DNA from: Sorex araneus
Taxonomy: Eukaryota > Chordata > Mammalia > Eulipotyphla > Soricidae
Assembly (NCBI RefSeq): GCF_027595985.1
Contig: NC_073311.1
Coordinates: 52,367,292 to 52,431,291, forward strand
Reading direction: 5' to 3'
DNA length: 64,000 nt
Part shown: positions 45,991-58,877 of the stretch, piece after piece
How the letters are laid out: every line of letters begins with the position of its first letter
Position numbering within the stretch: position 1 is the stretch's first letter
Position numbers and translations under genes: made by a program
The notes under the pieces: generated by a model
What the model saw: the letters and a program-made list of their open reading frames with translations, nothing else
The model's database searches: none
Told to the model about the DNA's origin: nothing

Positions 45991-46236
45991 CTATGCTGGA
46001 ACAACAGCACAGCGAGTAGGGTGTTTGCCTTGCACACAGCCAACCCGGGTTCAGTTCCTCCATCCCTCTCAGAGAGCCTGGCAAGCTACTGAGAATATCC
46101 CGCCAGCAAGGCAGAGCCTGGCAAGCTACCCGTGGCGTATTTGATATGCCAAAAACAGTAACAAGAAGTCTCACAATGGAGACATTACTGGTGCCCGCTC
46201 AAGCAAATCGATGAGCAATGGGACGACAGTGCTACA
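45991..46236 (+). mobile_element. Type B SINE
   Basis: Complete from tgctggaacaacagcaca to gggacgacagtgctac. Confidence 0.88.
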
Positions 46237-46594
46237 TAAGTGTGGTGTTTATTATAATAGAAATAATAATAATTGATAAAATAAGTCTTGGTGTTTAAAT
46301 ATATGTGAATATAGTGTCATTCTTTGATTAAAGATTATAACGTGAATATATATGTGAAATATGTATGACTTCATAATATAAATAATCCTCATAATAGGCA
46401 AAGATTTGTTTTTATTGCCTACAAAAACTGATTAAAAGTATTTTCCTCTTATTATTTTCCTTACATTCATCATGAACACATACATAGTTTCTGTGATAAA
46501 CTCAGGAAAATGGCATTCTTAGCAAAATCTTTGGAAATGACTCAGATACACACTGGAAAAGTTAAAAGTGTGTAGAAGTCGCAGGTTCATTAGT

Positions 46595-47533
46595 TCATTT
46601 TCTACGTGAACACACACACCTTCCCACTTTCAGCAGGAACTTCAGCTGCCGCAAAAACGCCAGAAAGGCCAGGTTCATTTTCTTGTTCCCCCAAATCAGG
46701 ATAACTGAGTGTCCTGAAGGATAGAGTCCCAGAAGAGTCTGGCAATAGGAGATAATGGATCCGTTTGATAGCACTGCTGTACCCAAGAACATAATGATTA
46801 AAGCCACAAAGTAACTGACAAGTAGCAAAAGAAAGGAGATGACTGTTTGCATGGCTCTGATGTGGACCTTCGTGCTGTGGTCTTGGCATCCTTTGTCATT
46901 GAGCTGCATCTTCTTGAGATGTTTCCACAGCGAAAAGAGTAACAGCACAAAAGATATAAAGGACATAGCAAAGGGTATGAAGTTTGCTATGATGAGGGCA
47001 AGTATACTAGAAAAGTACACAATATCTTTCCTTATGTTCTCCCAAGTCATATTTCCATTGTATTCATTCATCCATACCTTGTGACTTGTGTTTGCCACCA
47101 CTAGATGAAAAACCAAAGAGGGAAAACTTCCAAGGAGTATTAGGGGAACTGTTCTATTTACTCTGTTTTTAAAATAAGCAAATAGAAGGCTAGAAATACG
47201 GGCTATCTTGAGCAAATAGAAAACACTAAGGCTAGTAGCAAGCCAAATACTACAATGGCTACTTATTGCCCAGACAATATAAACAACAGTATCTGCTTCT
47301 AAATTATATGCAGTTTTATCAAGCCATATTGTAAACCAACTTATTAGTATTACCCAGAGCAGAGCAATTCTGGAGAGTGCCAGACCTGTGAACATTTGAT
47401 CCACTAAAGAAATCTTTTGCTTCTTGATGTAGTCAATGCAATTCACCAGCACTATGAAGACGTTGGCAAAGTTTCCTAGAACAAATTCTGTCATGAAAAG
47501 AATGTAAGGAAGGCTTGGTTTTAGAGTTATCAT
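46595..47533 (-). CDS. TAS2R46-like: Bitter taste receptor, TAS2R46/14-clade gene A
   Basis: A 312-residue TAS2R. The opening MITLKP...TEFVLGNFANVFIVLVN is typical of the TAS2R14/46/50 clade. Family marks: LALSR (51-55), SSHCSIWLATSLSVFYLLKIA in TM3, sequons NTS (148) and NMT (161, within GNMTW as in human TAS2R46), SLWKHLKKMQL after TM5, STKVHIRAMQTV into TM6, and LYPSGHSVILIWGNKKM in TM7. ICL2 reads FAYFKNRVNR where relatives have FLYLKRRVK, an unusual loss of basic residues. A pyrimidine run and an AG precede the ATG by one base. The frame is intact and the tail ends KVGRCVCSRRK. Confidence 0.93.
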   Translation of the reverse strand: MITLKPSLPYILFMTEFVLGNFANVFIVLVNCIDYIKKQKISLVDQMFTGLALSRIALLWVILISWFTIWLDKTAYNLEADTVVYIVWAISSHCSIWLATSLSVFYLLKIARISSLLFAYFKNRVNRTVPLILLGSFPSLVFHLVVANTSHKVWMNEYNGNMTWENIRKDIVYFSSILALIIANFIPFAMSFISFVLLLFSLWKHLKKMQLNDKGCQDHSTKVHIRAMQTVISFLLLLVSYFVALIIMFLGTAVLSNGSIISYCQTLLGLYPSGHSVILIWGNKKMNLAFLAFLRQLKFLLKVGRCVCSRRK

Positions 47534-47827
47534 GCTTGGGAAGAAAAAGAAAGTCTATTATCCTCAGTATCCCAAGGTTATGAATCTTTGCTGATCTGAC
47601 CTTAGTCTATGTGTAGTTGAGCGTGCATGAAATTCTTGGTTCTTTTACATTCTGTGAGACAGTCAACCAGAAATCACAAGGGTGTTCTCACAGAGAGCTT
47701 GTTTCTATCTATTTGAAAAAGGCTCTTACTTTCCAAATATCCTGAATTCATTCTGTTCATATGCTCTATGCCCTAACTGTATGCTGTAATATTTCGTAAC
47801 TTTGAATTATGTAAATGCCAAAGTTTT

Positions 47828-47846
47828 GTTTAGCAATCATGCAAAT
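47828..47846 (-). promoter_or_regulatory. Shared TAS2R upstream motif (gene A at 47533)
   Basis: In gene sense it reads ATTTGCATGATTGCTAAAC, 295 bp before the ATG. The first half is a perfect octamer (ATTTGCAT) and the second half is weaker. Confidence 0.5.
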
Positions 47847-48562
47847 GAAGACATACTCTCTTTGATGCTTTGCATATTTTCTTCTGCGACCTCTCCATCA
47901 TTTACGTTCATCAACTTTATTTGTTATTTAGTAAAATCGAAAACTCAGTATGTTGACAGTAAAAGGATTGTCTGGATTGTTGATGAAGCTTGGCTAGTAT
48001 TATGAATTCCTTTTTTAACTTCATGTGAAGAAACCTTCTGGGTCATTTTAATATTTATATATTAATTACTAAGACAAAATATTTAAATCTTTTATAATAT
48101 AAAAATAATTAAAGAACATGTATATCCCTGCTAGATTCTAGATTTTTATATGTAAATATTCAGTTTTATTTCCTTTTTTAACTGACTTTTATCTCCTAAA
48201 TATTTTCTAGTTCAATGTTAGAATAAGTTCCTAGTTTTTTATTTTTTTACAGTTCTAATTTTGTATTATTTTTTTCAGTATACATATGAAGCAATTACCT
48301 TGATTTCCTCCCTCTTACTTTCATATTTTAAAACACAAATGAGATCCATTTGTATCATAGTATTCAGGCATTACTCATTTTATAACTTGAGCTCCAATGT
48401 CAGAATATCAAGAAAAGTAAGCACCACTCATAAATATTCCCTCCTCTTCTGGAGAAGGGGTTAACAGGATAATCACAAAATGTTGGGGAAAATAATTACT
48501 TTATATGAAGTCAGATATTATTTTAAAATATGTGTATTGTGCCAGTTTTCTCTGATTAGACT
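47847..48562. other. Intergenic upstream of TAS2R gene A
   Basis: AT-rich. An octamer-like tttgcatatttt at 47869-47880 lies close to the shared motif; otherwise nothing is seen. Confidence 0.4.
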
Positions 48563-49000
48563 TGTGGACATTGGTTTCATGTGTCAGCTTAATTGGCCCA
48601 CAAGGCGGTCCAAATACTAGGCTAAAAGTTACACCAGAAGTACCTGCAGTGAGGATGCTGAATGAGAATAACAGTGAGTCAGATGACTGAGTAGTACAGA
48701 ATGCTCACTGCATTGTGGAGGGGCCTCAACCAAATCACTGAAGGTCAGAGAACAACAAAAAGACTGAGTAAATGAGAATTCACTTTCTCTGTTACCAGAC
48801 TGTCTTCAACCTGATCTGGGTTTTCTCCTCAACCAGACTCAAACTAAACTGATATTTTTGGCATACGTTCTTGTGATCCTCAAGCATGAAAATAAGGACA
48901 GAAAACTCACCATCACTCATGGATTTTTCAGTTTGCAAATCACACAATTTCTCAACCTGCAGAAACACGTGAGCCAGTTCATTGCAGTATAATTTATTAC
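48563..49000 (-). mobile_element. Possible ancient LTR-type repeat
   Basis: Segments such as ggaggggcctcaaccaaatc and cgtgagccagttcattgcag resemble an old mammalian interspersed repeat, perhaps an MLT2-like ERVL LTR. Recognised by eye only. Confidence 0.3.
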
Positions 49001-50371
49001 ATATATCTATATCTATGATATATTACATATCAACTTATGCTAGTTTTCATTCTCTGAAACATAAAAACACAACTATGCAAAATTTAATAGATGCTTTTCA
49101 GGAATAGCTTATACAAAGACCATAAATCATGTATTTGAATAGTTAATAAATATGTAAGAGGTCTACAATAAAGAGTACAGTGGATCTTTAATAACCATTT
49201 TTCCTGATTCTGTTGTAACAAACACAAATTGATTGGTTTGTGGGTCAATCCTAACAAACTGTATAACAAACATTATACAGTTCTGGAGATCATCAGTATA
49301 AAATAAGTCTCACCTTCATAGACATTCATACAATGTACTGGCAATTTAGGGCAGAATCCACTCTTTCCCCTTTACACCTTTTGCAGGTGGCTCACAGTCT
49401 TTCCAAGATTCCCTTTATTCTTTGAAACCATCAACTACATAATCCTGATGGATGTTTCCACCATCTCACTTCCTTCACTGTTTCTGGCTCTCCTGCTGAA
49501 AAAGAGCTCTGTGATTACAGCTGGAGAATCCACAACCTCCCAGCACATCGGAAAATTCTATTTCTTCTGTCACCTTGATTCTTCTTACTTTTCAACATTA
49601 TTCATTGGCATAAGGATCATTATAGTACCTGCAGATTGAGAATGCCATTTAGTATAATTGAGATAACAAGTTCATTAGGGATCTACCTATGTTAGATGCA
49701 AACTGGAGTCATAAGAGACATAGCTTTTAATATAATTCATTTTACTATGGCATTTTCTAAAAAGGGCAGTGGAAAGGTCCAGGTGGATGGTAGTAGAGTC
49801 CATCTACTACTATGTAATTGGGGGTTCTATCTCTGTTCACTTAAGTAATATGGAATTCCAGGAGAGATCTGAGTAATTTTTTTTTCTGAAAGGGACTTGT
49901 AGCAATTTAGTTTGGGAGCCTCTGCTTAAAAGCTGAGAATCAGTATGTTAGTTTTTGAGGCATATTTCTGGGTTTGGCCATTGCATTCATGTGTATCTAA
50001 AGGTAGCCATTAAAAAATCTTTCCTACTCATGAAATCTTTTTGTCTTATAAGATATAATCCTGATTGAATTATTTTTGACTGCCTTGAATCAAAATATTG
50101 TTAAGAACTGACTTAAGGAAATCTATACCCCACCAATTCATTTGAATACCAGTAGATGTTTTGAGAATGAAATACTTTATAAAAGTTATTTCAAACAAAG
50201 AGTACCTTGGTGGGGTTCATTTTGCATTGATTTGGATATGCTCATATGCTCTATTACTATAATATGATCACTTTCAAATTTTCATAGCATCATAAGCAAA
50301 CTAGTAACACCTGCTTATTTGCGTTTTTACCGACTCCAGTGAAATATGGGTTGTTTCTTCATGTTTTGCTT
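49001..50371. other. Intergenic, possible old repeat remnants
   Basis: 49280-49640 has an old-repeat look (cagttctggagatcatcagt, cacatcggaaaattct) but no family I can name with confidence. Confidence 0.35.
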
Positions 50372-50536
50372 GGTTTTTTTTAGAGGCTACATTCTGTAGT
50401 GCTCAGCACTTATTCTCAGATCTGTGCTCAGGGATCACTCCTGGAAGTGCTCAAGGGATCATCTGTAGTATCAGGGATTGAACCTGAATTGACCACAGTA
50501 AGAAAAGGAGCTTAATCCTTATACAATCTCGCCAAC
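50372..50536 (-). mobile_element. Diverged type A SINE
   Basis: gtgctcagggatcactcctg and cagggattgaacctgaat. Confidence 0.65.
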
Positions 50537-50731
50537 ATCTGGTTATTATAGCAAGGTTTACCTCATAAAAATGATCATATCCAAACATTACACTGAGTTA
50601 TTTATGCTATATTTAGACAGATTTCCTGGTTTTTTCTCTAATAAGGAATAGGTATCATTTGTTTATTTTCACTCATGCACTATTTTGTTAATATGTCATC
50701 TACATGTTTATCCAACTGATATCTTCATTCA

Positions 50732-50968
50732 GGGCTGGAGCGATAGCCCAGCGGTCGGGCTTTCGCCTTTCACAAGGCCAACAGGAGTTCTATTCCTCCG
50801 CCCCCCCTTGGAGAGCCCAGCAAGCTGCCGAAAGTATCGAGCCCGCGCGGCAGAGCCTGGCAAGCTACCCGCGCATATTGGATATGCCAAAAACAGTAAC
50901 AATAAGTCTCTCAATGAGAGACGTTACTGGTGCCCACTCGAACAAATCGATGAGCAATGGGATGACAG
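50732..50968 (+). mobile_element. Type B SINE with target duplication and no poly(A)
   Basis: Complete. The flanks tgatatctt(c/t)attca at 50718-50731 and 50969-50983 define both ends, so the tail ends in gggatgacag with no A tract. Confidence 0.9.
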
Positions 50969-50983
50969 TGATATCTTTATTCA

Positions 50984-51552
50984 CTTGATCTTTGATGGAT
51001 ATTTCCACGCCTTATCATATTCATTTACAGATCAAAAATAATGCCCACATTTTTGCTTAAAGATCCTAGCACAAAATATCTATAAGCAACATTTAGAGAT
51101 AGATAGAATGCACATATAAAACAGAAAAACTTTCATAGATCCTATATACATCTTTGTCTAAGTCACATACTTTCATACTGTTGCTATTATTGTTTTTATC
51201 GATTTGTAATCTTATAAAGTGTCTAAAAAGTTCCAATACTTCAGGTTTTTCCAAAAGTTAATAATATGACTGCAACTTATATGCTTATATTTATTATAGC
51301 ATGTTATACTTAAATTCTGCACTTATAACGCCTTTCATAATCTAACTTTGAATTTATCCTTTATTCAAAAACTATTGTTCTCCCTTCCATGATGTTTATT
51401 TACTCATATTTCATTGTACCTTGTATTACATTCACCATTCCATTACAGCTTTTCCTTCTTGTTGCCAAAACTCTTGTTAAGAACAAGTATTAGAGAGTCA
51501 AGACATTTCCTCCAAATGAAAACCTTGTCAGATTACTTTTAGAAAACTTTGT
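50984..51552. other. Intergenic, nothing recognised
   Basis: AT-rich unique sequence. Confidence 0.5.
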
Positions 51553-51723
51553 TGGGGGCAGAGAGAATACAGCAGTTAGGGCACTTGCCTTGCATGCAGC
51601 TGACCTCGGTTCAATTCCCAGAATCCTTTACGGTTCCCAAACTCTTCCAGGAGTGATTTCTGAGCTCCGTGCCAGGGGTAAGCCCTGAGCACAGTCAGAT
51701 GTGGCCCCAAAAGAAAAAAGCAA
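51553..51723 (+). mobile_element. Type A SINE (older)
   Basis: gggggcagagagaatacagc head, B box cggttcaattccc, A-rich end. Confidence 0.75.
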
Positions 51724-52459
51724 GAAAAAGAAAATTTTGCTTAAGTCATGCTAAAAGGATCCATTGAGTAAAATTTTGAAGGAGAAAATTAATATACAAG
51801 GTGTTCTATGATGGTATCTCATATGTGAAATATATATGAAATATTTATTCATATATGCATGTTCGTGTATATGTAAATATGGCAGGTATGGATAGGTTCT
51901 TATAAAAGATCAACTTACTCCCACATACACACACACAAAAAAACTTGTTTTCATTAAGGATATAACAACTGAAATAATCTTCACCCAATTAACCATGCCA
52001 TTTCTTGTGAAGCCATTTTGATAGAGCAATTTGAAACAACTCAGCCCTTTCAGCTTATCTATGAACGTTAAACTATTATCTGAAGATTGACTTCATTCCC
52101 CAATAGAAGACATCTTATTCAGACCCCCAACATGTAACCGTAGTTTTGGACCAGCCTTAAGTTGGAATTACCAGGAGCAGGCCAAAATATACTTTGCCTT
52201 TTCATAACTCACTTCAAATGTAAATCTCTTTCCTTTCCCTGAAGGTATCCTACTTGTCAAAGTTCTTTAAACCTAAAATCTGTATTTCAACTAACAAAAT
52301 ACATTCTTCTGACTTCAAGAGAAAAGCCCTGAACATCTGTTTAAATTTCTTACATTTTGGTGTGTGTGGGAGGCGGAGCACAGGGACAGTGAGAAGGAAT
52401 TTCTCCGTGCAGCTAAGGGAACCCAGGGCCTCTCTCAGCCATACATAGAGAATTCAATG
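51724..52459. other. Intergenic, nothing recognised
   Basis: Unique sequence leading into an L1 3' end. Confidence 0.5.
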
Positions 52460-52950
52460 CAAGGGCCTGCCCAAGACATAGAATGACTGCACTCATTTGT
52501 GGAATGTAAAATAACGTAGTATGAAACAAACACCCAAGGACAGTAGAGACAAGGGCCAGGAGGATTGTTCCACCATTGGAAGCCTCCCTCATGAGCTAGG
52601 GGAGAAGGCGGTTGGGATAGAGAAGGGATCACTAAGTCAATGATGGTTGGAGGGATCGCTCAGGGTGGGAAATGTGTGCTGAAAGTAATAAAGGACCAAA
52701 CATGATGGCCTCTGAGTATCTCCATTGCAAACCTAATGCCCAAAAGTAGAGAGTAAGAAGGAAATTGTCTGCCATAGAGGCAGAGGGTGGGGCAGAGTTG
52801 GGGTGACAGGAGGGATACAGGGGACACTGGTGGTAGAAACTACAGCTGTGGAGGGATGGGTGTTCACTTGTTTTATGACTGAAATTCAATCACGAAAACT
52901 TTGTAACTCCATCTCATGGTGATTCAATTAAAAAATTAACTTGAAAAAAC
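52460..52950 (+). mobile_element. 5'-truncated L1 3' end
   Basis: 3'UTR text (actgcactcatttgtggaat, gatggttggagggatcgctc, tctgccatagaggcag) ending in ggtgattcaattaaaaaa. Confidence 0.82.
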
Positions 52951-52989
52951 GGGCCTGCCCAAGAATGCAGTGTTGCTTAGATCTTGCAG

Positions 52990-53117
52990 TGCACCCAGGA
53001 CGTGCTCTGGGTCTTGCAGGATACACCCAGTGATACTCAGGAGACCATGTGGTGCCAGGGATCTAATTCAGCATGTGACAGGAATGCACCTTAACTTCTG
53101 TGCTGTTCCCCACTCAC
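52990..53117 (-). mobile_element. Degraded type A SINE
   Basis: cacccagtgatactcaggag and ccagggatctaattcagc. Confidence 0.45.
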
Positions 53118-53132
53118 CCAACCCCTGCCATA

Positions 53133-53168
53133 CACACACACACTCTCTCTCACACACACACATACACA
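53133..53168. repeat. (CA)n / (CT)n microsatellite
   Basis: CA and CT dinucleotides next to a degraded SINE. Confidence 0.9.
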
Positions 53169-54824
53169 GAGTGCTCTCCTTTTTATCCAAATTTAAAAAA
53201 TGAATTATGATTGCTGTTGACACATATTAGTTTGGTATTATAACAAGTTCAAGTCTTTGCTTTTCTCCCAGATAATAAAGGATGCCACTGGAGTCTTGTT
53301 GCCAGTGGGGTGAGCGGCGGAGTTAGTCACAAGAGAGAGAATACTGCTACCCTCCTCTGTAATCCACCATGAGCTTGTGTTGAACAGCACACTAAGTGTT
53401 TTAGCTTCATCAGGGAATTGCCCTGTTTCTTCCTCCAGAGAAGCTTACCGTGCTCTTGCTAGCATCCCTAATTTACTTAATGTTTATCTTTAACTTTGCC
53501 TTTGTGTTTTACCTCTCATTGTCTCAGTTCCCCAAGTCAGTCTTGATTACTTATAAGCCAAAACTCTCAGGTAATTCTGAACTTTGTACTTGTAGTTCTT
53601 TGTATTTGAAGTGCTGTATATTTGTACCTGCTTTTCTATTTCCTTTTATATTTTACTATCAAGCAAGGATTCTTTGGTTAAACACAGAAAGTCCATTAAT
53701 GCTGTGCTCCTAATATTTGGGAGTTGATTGAAATATATCTACTCCTGGGCATCCATCATAATTACTTGACTCAGGCTCCAGTTGCTATAGTTCCTAACAC
53801 CCCAAGAGGGAGGTCCTGCTGGGGACTCGGGTGGACCCGGGGTGAGTGGCAAAGCTACTTCAGCATCGAAATGGGACAGTCTAGAAAGCATTAATGCATC
53901 ATCTTGATGCAAGCTGTTATGACTTAAGAGACAGAACCTTCTGGGGAAGGACAAGCTGAACTGGCCTGAAGAGATTTAGTCTGGGGTTTACGGTAAAAGC
54001 CTTACTTGCTCTCAGAGCCCAGAGAACTAAGTGTTGGGATTTTTGTTTCTTACTGTGTTTATCCAAACAACTGCAAGTATTAATAACATATGCAACTAGA
54101 GAGAAAGACAAAAGCAATGTAGATGTCCCTGGACAGTGTCTCCTTGCATTTCATCTCCCCAAGGGAATTTCCAGACGTTTTATGTCTGTAAATGATCAAT
54201 CACACCTCGGTCCTATACCTTAACCTCCCTGAGATATCCTATAAGTATGCTAGCAGTACCACATTAAATGGGATGCTTTCATCATCAGGTTGTGGTCCCC
54301 CCATTTCTCTATCTCTCTGCTGGGGAGGATGTGAGGCAGCCCTTGGCCACTGAACACACACACGTGGTTGCAGCACCCGCACTCTTATGAACTCACAAGC
54401 TTGCTAGTGAGACATTCTGACATAATAACTTGCAACATCAGCAGGAGCTCCTGCATGTGTGGATACCCAGAACCTGATTCCACTTGGTCTGCATAGCCTG
54501 GGAACTAGTCCCTACCACTGAAATGTTCAGGGAACATGATTCTCTAGATGAGATTAAATTATGCCCCTCATAGATGTAAAAGAAATATTTTAATCTGACA
54601 AGATGATTTCTTCCATAGGCTTTTTCTTTTGTACAAAAGAAATATTTTCCTTAAGCATAGAGGGGCTGAGATAGCCCCACCCAATTAATTATTCCAGCCT
54701 CTTCTGTGAAATGACCTGTTTCAAAGAATAGGAAGGATCTGGAACTTTCATTCTTTTAGCATATGGTAGAAAAACAAAATTCTTTTATTTTTAAAGCATA
54801 AAAATTTTACACACAAGCAAACAC
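53169..54824. other. Intergenic, possible retroviral LTR trace
   Basis: 54200-54320 has a TATA-like ctataagtatgc, a possible poly(A) context and a ctttcatcatcaggttgtgg stretch reminiscent of an LTR R/U5. There is no paired LTR, primer-binding site or coding remnant. Confidence 0.25.
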
Positions 54825-55227
54825 GTAACAACACTAGTGCAGGTGTAGCCTGAAGAGAAGCAAGGTATTTAAGTAAGTGCATTTGCTAGCTAGACACATA
54901 CTCAGAGAGGGGAGAATAGACACAAATGTTATATTCTTCTCTCAAGAACTGTGTATTATTCACACCTAGGATGTATCCCACCTGTAGATGCCCAATGTGT
55001 AAGTGCTGTCTTGAATCAGTGAAATTATTAGCAACTCACCCAAAAGTAAAAATTTTTATCTCTTCCCAACCTACTGAAGATGTAAAATTTCTCCTGTTTT
55101 GAAGATGTGTATTCCTCCAAAGCATATAAACCTGAAATCTGCATTAAATGGGGAAGAATCTACGGAATGCCCTCTATTTCACTTCTTTCATAGGGTGGCC
55201 CAGAAAATTCTGAAATAAAGCTCTTTC

Positions 55228-55831
55228 ATATTATGCTAAGTGAAATGAGTCAGAAAGAGAAGGACATACATAAAATGACTGCACTCATTTGTGTAATATA
55301 AAATAAAATAACATAATATGAGCCTGACCCCCATGGACAATAGAGACAAGGGCCAAGAATGTTGTTCCAAAGCAAACTACCTGTGGCATATTCGATATGC
55401 CAAAAACAGTAACAACAAGTCTCACAATGGAGACATCACTGGTGCCCGCTCAAGCAAATTGATAAACAATAGGACAGTGCTATATGTCTGCCTCATGAGC
55501 TGGGGGAGAAGGCAGCTGGAATAGAGAAGGGATCACTAAATCAATGATGGTTGGAGAGATCCTTCAGGATGGGAGATGTATGCTGAAAGTAGATAAAGGA
55601 CCAAACGTGAAAGCTTCTTAGCCTCTTAATATTGCAAGTCATAATGCCCAAAAGTAGAGAGAGAGTATGGGGGAGATTGTCTGCCATAGAGGCAGGGGGA
55701 GGGTTGTGATGAGGGGGATTCCAGGATCATTGGTGGTGGAAAATATGCACAAGTGGAGGAATAGGTGTTCAATCATTGCATGACTGAAACTCAAACATGA
55801 AAGCTTTGTAATTATATCTCATGGTGATTTA
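55228..55831 (+). mobile_element. L1 3' end inside duplicated block, left copy
   Basis: Starts atgctaagtgaaatgagtca and ends ggtgatttaatg before an (AAAGA)n tail. A fragment of a type B SINE is inserted at 55372-55486. The flanks aataaagctctttc and aataagctctttc look like its target duplication. Confidence 0.82.
55372..55486 (+). mobile_element. Type B SINE, tail half
   Basis: acctgtggcatattcgatat through acaataggacagtgctat, inserted in an L1 3' end. Confidence 0.82.
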
Positions 55832-56012
55832 ATGAAAAGAAAAGAAAAGAAAAGAAAAGAAAAGAAAAGAAAAGAAAAGAAAAGAAAAGAAAAGAATAGA
55901 AAAGAAAAGAAAAGAAAAGAAAAGAAAAGAAAAGAAAAGAAAAGAAAAGAAAAGAAAAGAAAAGAAAAGAAAGGAGAGGAAAGGAGTGAAGGGGAGGCGA
56001 AGGGAGGAGAGG
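55832..56012 (+). repeat. (AAAGA)n array grown from an L1 tail
   Basis: About 27 near-perfect pentamers follow directly on an L1 3' end, grading into agg-rich sequence. Confidence 0.95.
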
Positions 56013-56040
56013 GGAGGAAATAAGCTCTTTCTTTTATACA

Positions 56041-57292
56041 AGGGAGAGAAATAATTCATTTAAGTTGACCATTTTGGTGATCACACAAAAGGGTCGAACA
56101 AGCTTGCCTAGTTGCCTAGAGCTGAGGAGGGGGGAAGTTGGGCACTGATCAACTCCCATGAGAGGTAAACCATCCCCCCAAAGCTGCACACAGTAAGGCA
56201 AGTCTCCCTCTGGGAAGACATCAGGGAGCTGCCATCTTGGTGGAGGTCTGCAGAATTTTAAATGCCTCAGAGATAAGTGTTCTGTCCTCTCCTTCTCTCT
56301 GCCCCAGCTTTCTTTCCAGTTTGCTTATGATTTCCTCATTGGCATTTTCCAACACTGTCTGTCCATGTCTCAGCACTGAGAGAACCTGGAAGCATTTCCA
56401 CTCCCTAGTTAAGAGGAAAATGGAAAAAATACCCTTCCCGCATTACTTGAGGGTAAAGAAGGCACTTTTATTTAGTTAGGGGTTTTTGTTTCTGTTTTGT
56501 TTGTTTTTCCTTTTTCTCATCTCTTTCTTCAATGGATTGTGGCCAATCATAAGGTAAATAGAACAGATTCCTGCGGTAAAGCCTTCTGAGGTTGGGGGTG
56601 GGATGTCTGGAGTGTCCTCTCAGGTAAACTAGACAGAGCAGAGACCAGCCCCAGTTAAAAGAGGAACCAGGAAGAGCTGTTTCTTCTTGGGAGAAAGAGC
56701 CCAGAGGAACAGTAGGGAAACCTAAAGACAAAAAAAAAATTGTTATTGATCCCAAACACAAGAAGAACACAAGCTTTCAGGCGAAATGTTAAAATCCTTT
56801 AATTACATATTATTTCAACAATCAACATTTTTGGGAGGACCATTCCTGGTGGTGCTCAGGGCTTACTACACTCCTTTCTCCCCAACAATAAAACACTAAG
56901 AGTTTCCAGACACAAATTGAATGTTTGTATTCTTGGACTCAACCCATAAGTTTCACCCACATGGCCTTTCCCCAAATGTTTCACACATCTTTGCTCTTCT
57001 TTTAAGGTCTATTGTAATTACCTGCAATTAATTACAATTAGCTTGTATTGCTAATATTAGTACTATACATTACTTTGTGGTTTCATTCTTTTATCTGAAG
57101 CCTCCATTTAACCTGAAAGTTCCACCTTTGAATATAATGTATGAGGTGGAAGAAGGAAGATTCAAAGCCTTCTACTAAGTAGCACTAATCAAGATATCAG
57201 TGTCTCGTGAAAATTAATTAAAATCTCAAGAAATTTTAATATTTCTATTTACATTTGCCTATCCTCAGTTTTTAATAACATACATGAGGTAT
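56041..57292. other. Intergenic, nothing recognised
   Basis: No gene. A short SINE-like scrap (gtggtgctcagggcttacta) is at about 56850. Confidence 0.45.
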
Positions 57293-57308
57293 AAAAATTA
57301 CAATATGT

Positions 57309-57472
57309 TGGGGCTGAAGCAATAGCACAGCAGGTAGGGCCTTTGCCTTGCTGACTCGGGTTCGATTCCCAGCATCCCACATGGTCCCCTGAGCACCGCC
57401 AGGGGTGATTCCTGACTGCACATCCAGGAGTAACCCCTGTGCATCGCCAGGTGTGACCCAAAAAGCAAAAAA
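57309..57472 (+). mobile_element. Type A SINE, young
   Basis: The 16-bp duplication aaaaattacaatatgt is at 57293-57308 and 57473-57488. A short deletion lies in the head before the B box. Confidence 0.93.
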
Positions 57473-57488
57473 AAAAATTACAATATGT

Positions 57489-58618
57489 AATCAATAACGA
57501 CATGACAAAAATAGGAACATTTAGCATGAACTTGGATTCTTGAGAATCTATGAAGAAACACAGAGTGGCATTGGTGTGATGATGGAATTATGTGCTTGAG
57601 AAACCATTATTAATGGTATTGTAAACCACAGAATCTCGAACAAGAAAATTATAAAACAAACACAGGAGGAATTCAAGACCACAAGAAGAATATGCAAAAA
57701 GTATTAAAATGATAAGAACTAGCAATATCGTGCCTCCAAGTGAAAAACACCGGAAACAGTTGCTATCAACCCCAATAGATTATTTCCCTTGTTGTTCAAT
57801 AATCTATTGCTATTGCAAATAAATAGTATTCAGTGTCCTGACGGTCCATGTTGTAAATGTCATGCTCTTCTCTTCTTTGGGGCTACAGGAAGACTATACT
57901 TCTCAACTTCCCTAAATGTCTTGTGCCATTGTGACTAAAGATTGAGCAGTCAGGTGTGAGGAATCTGTGCACCAATTAGACTTGTCCCCCAGAGCTCCCC
58001 ACCCTCCCCACCCTCACGCCTCCATGTCCTTAGCCTCCAGACTGTCTGGCACTGAAGTGATTCCTAGTCTTATGAATGCCACTTGGTGAAGATGGAAGAT
58101 TTTTGATCAGCCCAGTTTCCTAGCTACCAGCCATGGGAAGACTTCACAGACTATCAGTATCTTTTCAGAAAAAGCATTATTTAATTTATTCTGTATTTGA
58201 GTCAGGATCCAGCTCTAACAATATTTTGTCTATGCAGTCTAATGCAGTTATGGGAAGTTAAAGTATGCTCTTTTTAAAAAAGGGTCCATGAGTATAAGGA
58301 AACAGAACAAGAATACACAGGCAGCCAAAGATTCTGTGATGCAAGCTATGTTAGCTGTTTTCCAGCCCTCAAAGAGTTTTTATTAATTTACTTAGAATAT
58401 AATTTGCACAAGTTTTCTTGTGGGTTGTCTGTGAAACTCAGGAATTCTTTACATTTCTGTGCTGGTGTTCCATTGGGAGAGACAGGAGACAGGTGATTAC
58501 AATGAAAAATGAATACATAAAAAGCAAAAATAGTTTGCCTTCAAGTTTAGATGTTGATGAAAATAATAGTAAATAAAATATATAACAAAAAGCATTGAGC
58601 AAGGAAATTCTCCTTACA
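57489..58618. other. Intergenic, nothing recognised
   Basis: 1.1 kb without recognisable repeats or coding potential. Confidence 0.5.
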
Positions 58619-58877
58619 CTGTGACTGTCACTGTCATCCCTTTGCTCATCGATTTGCTCAAGCCGGCACCAGTAACATCTCCATTGTGAGACTTATTGTT
58701 GCTGCTTTTGGCATATCAAATACACCACGGGTAGCTTACCAGGCACTGCCATGCGGGCTAGATACTCTCTTGGTAGCTTGCAGGCTCTCGAGATGGACGG
58801 AGGAATTGAACCCGGATTGGCTGTGTGCAACACAAACAGCCTACCCACTGTACCCACTGTGCTATCGCTCCAGCTTT
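58619..58877 (-). mobile_element. Type B SINE
   Basis: Antisense; the tail repeat gtgactgtcactgtc precedes the body, and the head ends ctatcgctccag. Confidence 0.87.

Larger units (their letters stand above)
54825..56040 (+). repeat. Duplicated block, left copy
   Basis: About 400 bp of non-repeat sequence, an L1 3' end and an (AAAGA)n tail that all match 62815 to the window end. Confidence 0.72.

Noticed and set aside
42000-46500. Proline-rich salivary protein genes expected near this cluster
   Set aside because: I looked for proline-rich repeats and signal peptides between TAS2Rs and saw none.
54200-54330. Solo retroviral LTR
   Set aside because: TATA-like and R/U5-like text only; no defined ends, no target duplication and no second copy in the window.
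55829-56059. Repetitive Phe/Ser/Leu or Lys/Glu proteins from open frames
   Set aside because: They are translations of the (AAAGA)n array; the same holds for 63707-63973.
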